From: Acidimicrobiaceae bacterium | GTDB taxonomy: Bacteria > Actinomycetota > Acidimicrobiia > Acidimicrobiales > RAAP-2 | Direction of reading: 5' to 3' | Length of the DNA: 43,133 bases | Assembly: GCA_027306605.1 (NCBI GenBank) | Contig: DAHUZK010000005.1 | Location: 1-43,133 of the forward strand | In this document: positions 39,879-43,133 of the stretch, piece by piece | Layout: each line of letters begins with the position of its first letter | Numbering within the stretch: the stretch's first letter is position 1 | Made by a program: the position numbers and the translations under genes | Notes under the pieces: generated by a model | The model's input: the letters and a program-made list of their open reading frames with translations, nothing else | What the model was told of the DNA's origin: nothing | Databases searched by the model: none

Positions 39879-40636
39879 TGGAGCTCTTGCCGGCGATCGA
39901 CCTTCGTCACGGCAGCGCGGTTCGCCTGAGCCAGGGCGATTTCGCCCGGGAGCAGCGTTACGGCGATCCCGTGGCGCTGGCGGCGCGCTACGTCGGCGGT
40001 GGCGCCCGCTGGATCCACGTGGTCGATCTCGACGGGGCGCGCACGGGCGTTCCGCACGAGCGCGCCGTGCTGGCCGAGATCGTGCGCGCGGCGACGGACG
40101 CCGCCGTCGAGGTCCAATTCGGAGGCGGCATCCGCTCCGAGGACGACGCCGAGGAGGTGCTGGCGTCCGGCGTGGCCAGGGTGGTGCTCGGGACGGCGGT
40201 GCTCGAGGAGCCGGCGCTGGCCGGCCGCTGTGCGCGGCGCTGGCCCGGGCGCGTCGCCGTCGGGCTCGACTACCGCACCGGCGCCGACGGCACCGCGGAG
40301 GCCCAGGCGCAGGGGTGGCTGGCCGGCTCGGGACAGAGCCTGACCGGACTCCTCGAGCTGTGGCAGCACGAGCCACTTGGTGCAGTGGTGGCCACCGCGG
40401 TGGCGCGCGACGGCATGCTCGCCGGTCCCGACCTCGCGGGCCTGGCCTCGCTGCTCGAGGCCACCGCGCTGCCCGTGGTGGCCTCGGGGGGCGTGTCGGC
40501 GCTCGAGGACCTGACCGCGCTGGCGCGTCTCGAGGTGGCCGGCCGGAGGTTGCACGGCGCCATCGTGGGCAAGGCACTGGCCGAGGAGCGCTTCAGCGTC
40601 CGAGAGGGAGTGATCGCGTGCGAAGCGTCCGCCTGA
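39878..40636 (+). CDS. hisA: HisA (ProFAR isomerase), possibly PriA-like
   Basis: Beta/alpha-barrel isomerase converting ProFAR to PRFAR. The 252 residues contain catalytic Asp8 ([10 protein letters not shown]) and Asp131 ([10 protein letters not shown]), phosphate loops FGGGIRS and VASGGVS, and Thr173 and Asp178 in ATAVARDGM. In many actinobacteria this gene is priA, which also serves as TrpF. PriA has Arg-Gly-Trp around residue 145; here it is Gln145-Gly-Trp147, so the PriA-specific arginine is absent while the Trp is kept. Met180 replaces the usual Thr of the DGT motif. A plain HisA, or a variant PriA, are both possible. It overlaps hisF by 19 bases. Confidence 0.9.
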   Translation: MELLPAIDLRHGSAVRLSQGDFAREQRYGDPVALAARYVGGGARWIHVVDLDGARTGVPHERAVLAEIVRAATDAAVEVQFGGGIRSEDDAEEVLASGVARVVLGTAVLEEPALAGRCARRWPGRVAVGLDYRTGADGTAEAQAQGWLAGSGQSLTGLLELWQHEPLGAVVATAVARDGMLAGPDLAGLASLLEATALPVVASGGVSALEDLTALARLEVAGRRLHGAIVGKALAEERFSVREGVIACEASA

Positions 40637-41397
40637 TCCCGTGCCTCGACGTGACCGGCGGCCGCGTGGTGAAGGGCGTCCGCTTCGTCGACCTGACGGA
40701 CGAGGGCGACCCGGTGGAGCTCGCCGCTCGCTACGACGCCGAGGGCGCGGACGAGGTGACGTTCCTCGACATCACCGCCTCCTCCGACGAGCGCGCCACC
40801 ATGGTCGAGGTCGTGGCCCGTACGGCCGAGCAGGTGTTCATCCCCTTGACGGTCGGCGGCGGTGTCCGGGCGGCAGAGGACGCACGCCGCCTCCTCCGGG
40901 CCGGCGCGGACAAGGTGGCGGTGAACACGGCCGCCGTCGAGCGACCGTCGTTGGTGCGCGACATCGCCGACGAGTTCGGGGCTCAGTGCGCGGTGGTGGC
41001 GGTCGACGCCCGGGGACGGCGGGACGGAGGCGGCTGGGAGGTCCACACCCACGGCGGACGCCGGCCGACCGGACGTGACGCCGTGGCATGGGTGGTCGAG
41101 TGCGCCGCCAACGGCGCCGGCGAGATCCTGCTCACGTCGATGGACCGTGACGGGACGCGCGACGGCTTCGACCTCGGGCTGACGCGTGCGGTGGTCGACG
41201 CGGTCGACGTGCCCGTGATCGCCTCCGGAGGGGTCGGCCGGCTCCAGGATCTCGTCGACGGCGCCCTGGAGGGCGGGGCGGACGCCGTCCTGGCCGCCTC
41301 CGTCTTCCACCGGCACGAGTTCACCATCGCCGAGGCCAAGGCCTACATGGCCGACCACGGGGTCACGGTGCGTCCGGCCGATCCCGTCCCCGGCTGA
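40618..41397 (+). CDS. hisF: Imidazole glycerol phosphate synthase, cyclase subunit
   Basis: Barrel enzyme combining PRFAR and HisH-derived ammonia into imidazole-glycerol phosphate and AICAR. The 259 residues match the family; catalytic Asp11 ([14 protein letters not shown]) and Asp130 (VVAVDARG) fall at the textbook numbers, with PLTVGGGVR and IASGGVG as phosphate loops and [15 protein letters not shown] 40618 is chosen so that the conserved IPCLD is at position 7-11; it lies inside hisA. A 35-base gap with its own promoter separates it from the GroES-like gene. Confidence 0.95.
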   Translation: MRSVRLIPCLDVTGGRVVKGVRFVDLTDEGDPVELAARYDAEGADEVTFLDITASSDERATMVEVVARTAEQVFIPLTVGGGVRAAEDARRLLRAGADKVAVNTAAVERPSLVRDIADEFGAQCAVVAVDARGRRDGGGWEVHTHGGRRPTGRDAVAWVVECAANGAGEILLTSMDRDGTRDGFDLGLTRAVVDAVDVPVIASGGVGRLQDLVDGALEGGADAVLAASVFHRHEFTIAEAKAYMADHGVTVRPADPVPG

Positions 41398-41420
41398 CCT
41401 GGCCGGGCGGCCTCGTGCGG

Positions 41421-41426
41421 TACCGT
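41421..41426 (+). promoter_or_regulatory. Candidate -10 box of a leaderless promoter for the GroES-like gene
   Basis: TACCGT ends 6 bases before GTG 41433, identical in hexamer, spacing and start codon to the nth promoter (TACCGT, 6 bases, GTG). It supports GTG 41433 over an in-frame GTG at 41415 that precedes the hexamer. Confidence 0.55.
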
Positions 41427-41432
41427 GCCAGT

Positions 41433-41828
41433 GTGCCAACGCCGACCAAGAACGGAACGAAGAGCGGATCGAACAGTGGATCCGGCGCGGTCGGAGACGC
41501 CCCGGCCGCTCCCGACGAGAAGCAGCCGATCTCGGTGCTCTTCGACCGGGTCATGGTGCAGATCTCGCCGACCGACGGCGAGCGCCGCTCCCGGGCCGGC
41601 ATCCTCATCCCGGCGACGGCCCAGATCAGTCGGCGCCTGACCTGGGCGGAAGCCGTTGCCGTCGGACCGCACGTGCGCACGGTCAAGGTGGGTGACACCG
41701 TCCTGTTCAACCCCGAGGACCGCTTCGAGGTGGAGGTGCACGGCGAGGAGTACGTGATCCTGCGCGAGCGGGACATCCATGCCATCGCGTCGCCTCGCAA
41801 CGACAGCGGCACGGGGCTCTACCTTTGA
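41433..41828 (+). CDS. GroES-like co-chaperonin
   Basis: A 131-residue protein whose last 90 residues match the GroES beta barrel: [13 protein letters not shown] (first strand), a mobile-loop equivalent ending [10 protein letters not shown] with the hydrophobic I-L-I tripeptide that docks on Gro[24 protein letters not shown] and [17 protein letters not shown]. The first 35 residues are a disordered Lys/Ser/Gly/Asn-rich extension absent from normal GroES (about 97 residues). No groEL is adjacent. It appears to be a divergent paralogue rather than the main co-chaperonin. It lies between hisF and hisI with its own promoter and is coupled to hisI by TTGA overlap, so it would control hisI-trpE expression. 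Confidence 0.8.
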   Translation: MPTPTKNGTKSGSNSGSGAVGDAPAAPDEKQPISVLFDRVMVQISPTDGERRSRAGILIPATAQISRRLTWAEAVAVGPHVRTVKVGDTVLFNPEDRFEVEVHGEEYVILRERDIHAIASPRNDSGTGLYL

Positions 41829-42247
41829 GCGCGCCCCGCGCCGGAGGTGCCGGGACCTCCGGCGTCGCCGAGGGGGTGCCCCTCCGCGTCGACCAGGCGC
41901 TCGTCGCGGCGGTCGACTTCGCCAAGGATCCCGACGGGCTCGTGCCTGCCGTCGTCCAGGACGCCGCCGACGGAACCGTGCTGACCGTGGCCTACATGGA
42001 TGCCGAGGCCTTGCGCCGCACGCTGGCCACCGGACGCAGCTGGTTCTACAGCCGGAGCCGTCAGGAGCACTGGCAGAAGGGCGAGACGTCCGGCGACCGC
42101 CAGTACGTGCGCGAGGTCCGGGTGGACTGCGACGGCGACGCGCTCGTCGTCCTCGTCGACCAGCACGGCCGTGGCGCGTGCCACACGGGCGAGCGCACCT
42201 GCTTCTACCGGACCATCGGCACCGGCCCGGGAGTGCCCGCGCCGTGA
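41825..42247 (+). CDS. hisI: Phosphoribosyl-AMP cyclohydrolase
   Basis: Third step of histidine synthesis, opening the adenine ring of PR-AMP. The 140 residues are the monofunctional HisI without a fused HisE domain. Signature features are [32 protein letters not shown], the magnesium motif DCDGD (101-105) and zinc cysteines Cys102, Cys119 and Cys126. The start is TTG 41825, overlapping the GroES-like stop as TTGA; it gives MSAPRAGG and a disordered first 20 residues. The stop overlaps the trpE GTG, linking histidine and tryptophan pathways. Confidence 0.93.
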   Translation: MSAPRAGGAGTSGVAEGVPLRVDQALVAAVDFAKDPDGLVPAVVQDAADGTVLTVAYMDAEALRRTLATGRSWFYSRSRQEHWQKGETSGDRQYVREVRVDCDGDALVVLVDQHGRGACHTGERTCFYRTIGTGPGVPAP

Positions 42248-43133
42248 ACCCAACAGGCGCACCGGACCCCGGGAGGGGAGCGGGTGCGCTCGGTTTCAGG
42301 CCTGACCCCGCCGAGTTCGCCGCCCTGGCCAAGGAGCACGCCATCGTGCCCGTGTGGTGCGAGGTGGTGGCGGACGCCTTGACGCCGGTGGCCTGTTTCG
42401 CCAACGTGGTCGGCGAGGACGACGGCTTCTTGTTCGAGTCCGTCGAAGGCGGTGAGCGCTGGGGCCGCTACTCCTTCGTGGGCCGCCGCCCGCTGGCCAC
42501 CCTGACCGCGCGGGGAAGCACGGTCGTGACCACCGGACGCCTCGGGCTGGCACCGTCGGAGGACGGCATCCTCGCTGCGGTCGAGGCACTGGTGGCGCGC
42601 TTCCGCTCACCGGCCCTCCCCGGGCTGCCGCCGCTGCACGGAGGTCTGGTCGGGTATCTCGGCTACGACGTCGTGCGCGAGGTCGAGCGGCTTCCCGACG
42701 CGCCGAGGGACGACCTCGGCCACCCCGACGCCGCCCTCGTGGTCATCGGGCAGTTCTGCGCCTTCGACCACTGGCGCCAGCGCATCGTGCTCGTGGACAA
42801 CGTGGTGGTACCCGACGCGCCCGACGGGGTGGTGGACGGCGAAGCCGTCGCCGCGGCCTATGCGGACGCGTGTGCCCGTCTGGCCGAGCTGGCCTCGGAC
42901 TGCACCCACCCCCGGCCGGGATCGGCCTCGGTCACCGGAGAGCTGGTGGCTGCGCCCCCGCCCGGGCTCGAGAAGGCGTCAGCGAGACGGACCGTGGAGG
43001 CTGACGACTTCAAGGCGGCCATCGGCGCGGCCAAGGAGCACATCCGCGCCGGCGACATCTTCCAGGTCGTGCTGTCACAGCGCTACGACCTGGACCTCGC
43101 CGCCGAGCCCTTCGACGTCTACCGCGCCCTGCG
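42244..43133 (+). CDS. trpE: Anthranilate synthase component I (partial, runs off the window)
   Basis: Frame open from GTG 42244 to the right edge, about 296 codons, so the C-terminal half is missing. The N-terminal domain has the Trp-feedback region [19 protein letters not shown], then [19 protein letters not shown] and the beginning of the chorismate-binding domain ([26 protein letters not shown]). It converts chorismate to anthranilate with TrpG. Start chosen by the GTGA overlap with hisI. The truncation is due to the window boundary and not a pseudogene. PabB is a less likely alternative given the hisI-trpE order common in actinobacteria. Confidence 0.9.
   Translation, partial: MNPTGAPDPGRGAGALGFRPDPAEFAALAKEHAIVPVWCEVVADALTPVACFANVVGEDDGFLFESVEGGERWGRYSFVGRRPLATLTARGSTVVTTGRLGLAPSEDGILAAVEALVARFRSPALPGLPPLHGGLVGYLGYDVVREVERLPDAPRDDLGHPDAALVVIGQFCAFDHWRQRIVLVDNVVVPDAPDGVVDGEAVAAAYADACARLAELASDCTHPRPGSASVTGELVAAPPPGLEKASARRTVEADDFKAAIGAAKEHIRAGDIFQVVLSQRYDLDLAAEPFDVYRAL

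Overview
This is a dense, high-GC stretch of chromosome, almost certainly from an actinobacterium (Actinomycetota). Evidence for that: the gene order relA-hisS-aspS-rarA-alaS-ruvX-mltG-aroE seen in mycobacteria and relatives, a mycothiol acetyltransferase (mshD), a MhuD-like heme monooxygenase, a polyprenol-phosphate mannosyltransferase, two SEDS cell-wall polymerases and frequent GTG starts. The secreted protease ending in GYWLVASDGGIFSFGD-type repeats suggests class Acidimicrobiia, but that is an inference from memory. I see no rRNA, tRNA, IS element, prophage or CRISPR array. No gene-free stretch exceeds about 300 bases; the longest (34976-35267) holds a candidate small RNA with its own promoter and terminator.

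Layout. 1-7134: tail of a probable secF, then relA, hisS, aspS and rarA. 7131-9998: a secreted S53 (sedolisin) protease with a TIG domain and five 126-bp repeats. 10128-15283: alaS, ruvX, mltG, aroE. 15293-19717: mscS (minus), rodA-type SEDS, BFN-domain protein, MhuD-like monooxygenase, and a second SEDS gene (minus). 19795-26746: ppk1, a GT87 membrane glycosyltransferase, a methyltransferase and LPG-synthase-like membrane protein (minus), and an AI-2E family permease. 26926-30081: polyprenol-P-mannose synthase with a two-component system. 30064-32536 (minus): maoC, menG and menF (menaquinone). 32616-34975: VIT-type metal transporter, mshD (minus), nth. 35087-35929: candidate small RNA and an RHH antitoxin/PIN-like toxin pair whose toxin has lost most catalytic acids. 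35984-36175: a 63-residue orphan. 36261-43133: hisD-C-B-H-A-F, a GroES-like gene, hisI and the first part of trpE.

Expression. Genes are packed with 4-base stop/start overlaps (ATGA, GTGA, TTGA and one CTGA). Many first genes have a TANNNT hexamer ending 6-7 bases before the start codon, the arrangement expected of leaderless mRNAs. Several convergent gene pairs end inside perfect inverted repeats that include both stop codons.

Most of the window is housekeeping. The parts most worth following up are the candidate small RNA at 35087-35190, the degenerate PIN toxin, the repeat-bearing S53 protease, the leaderless-promoter signature (especially mshD/nth), the palindromic convergent ends, the CTG-started methyltransferase, and the MhuD homologue with a displaced heme-ligand histidine behind a 14-bp palindrome.
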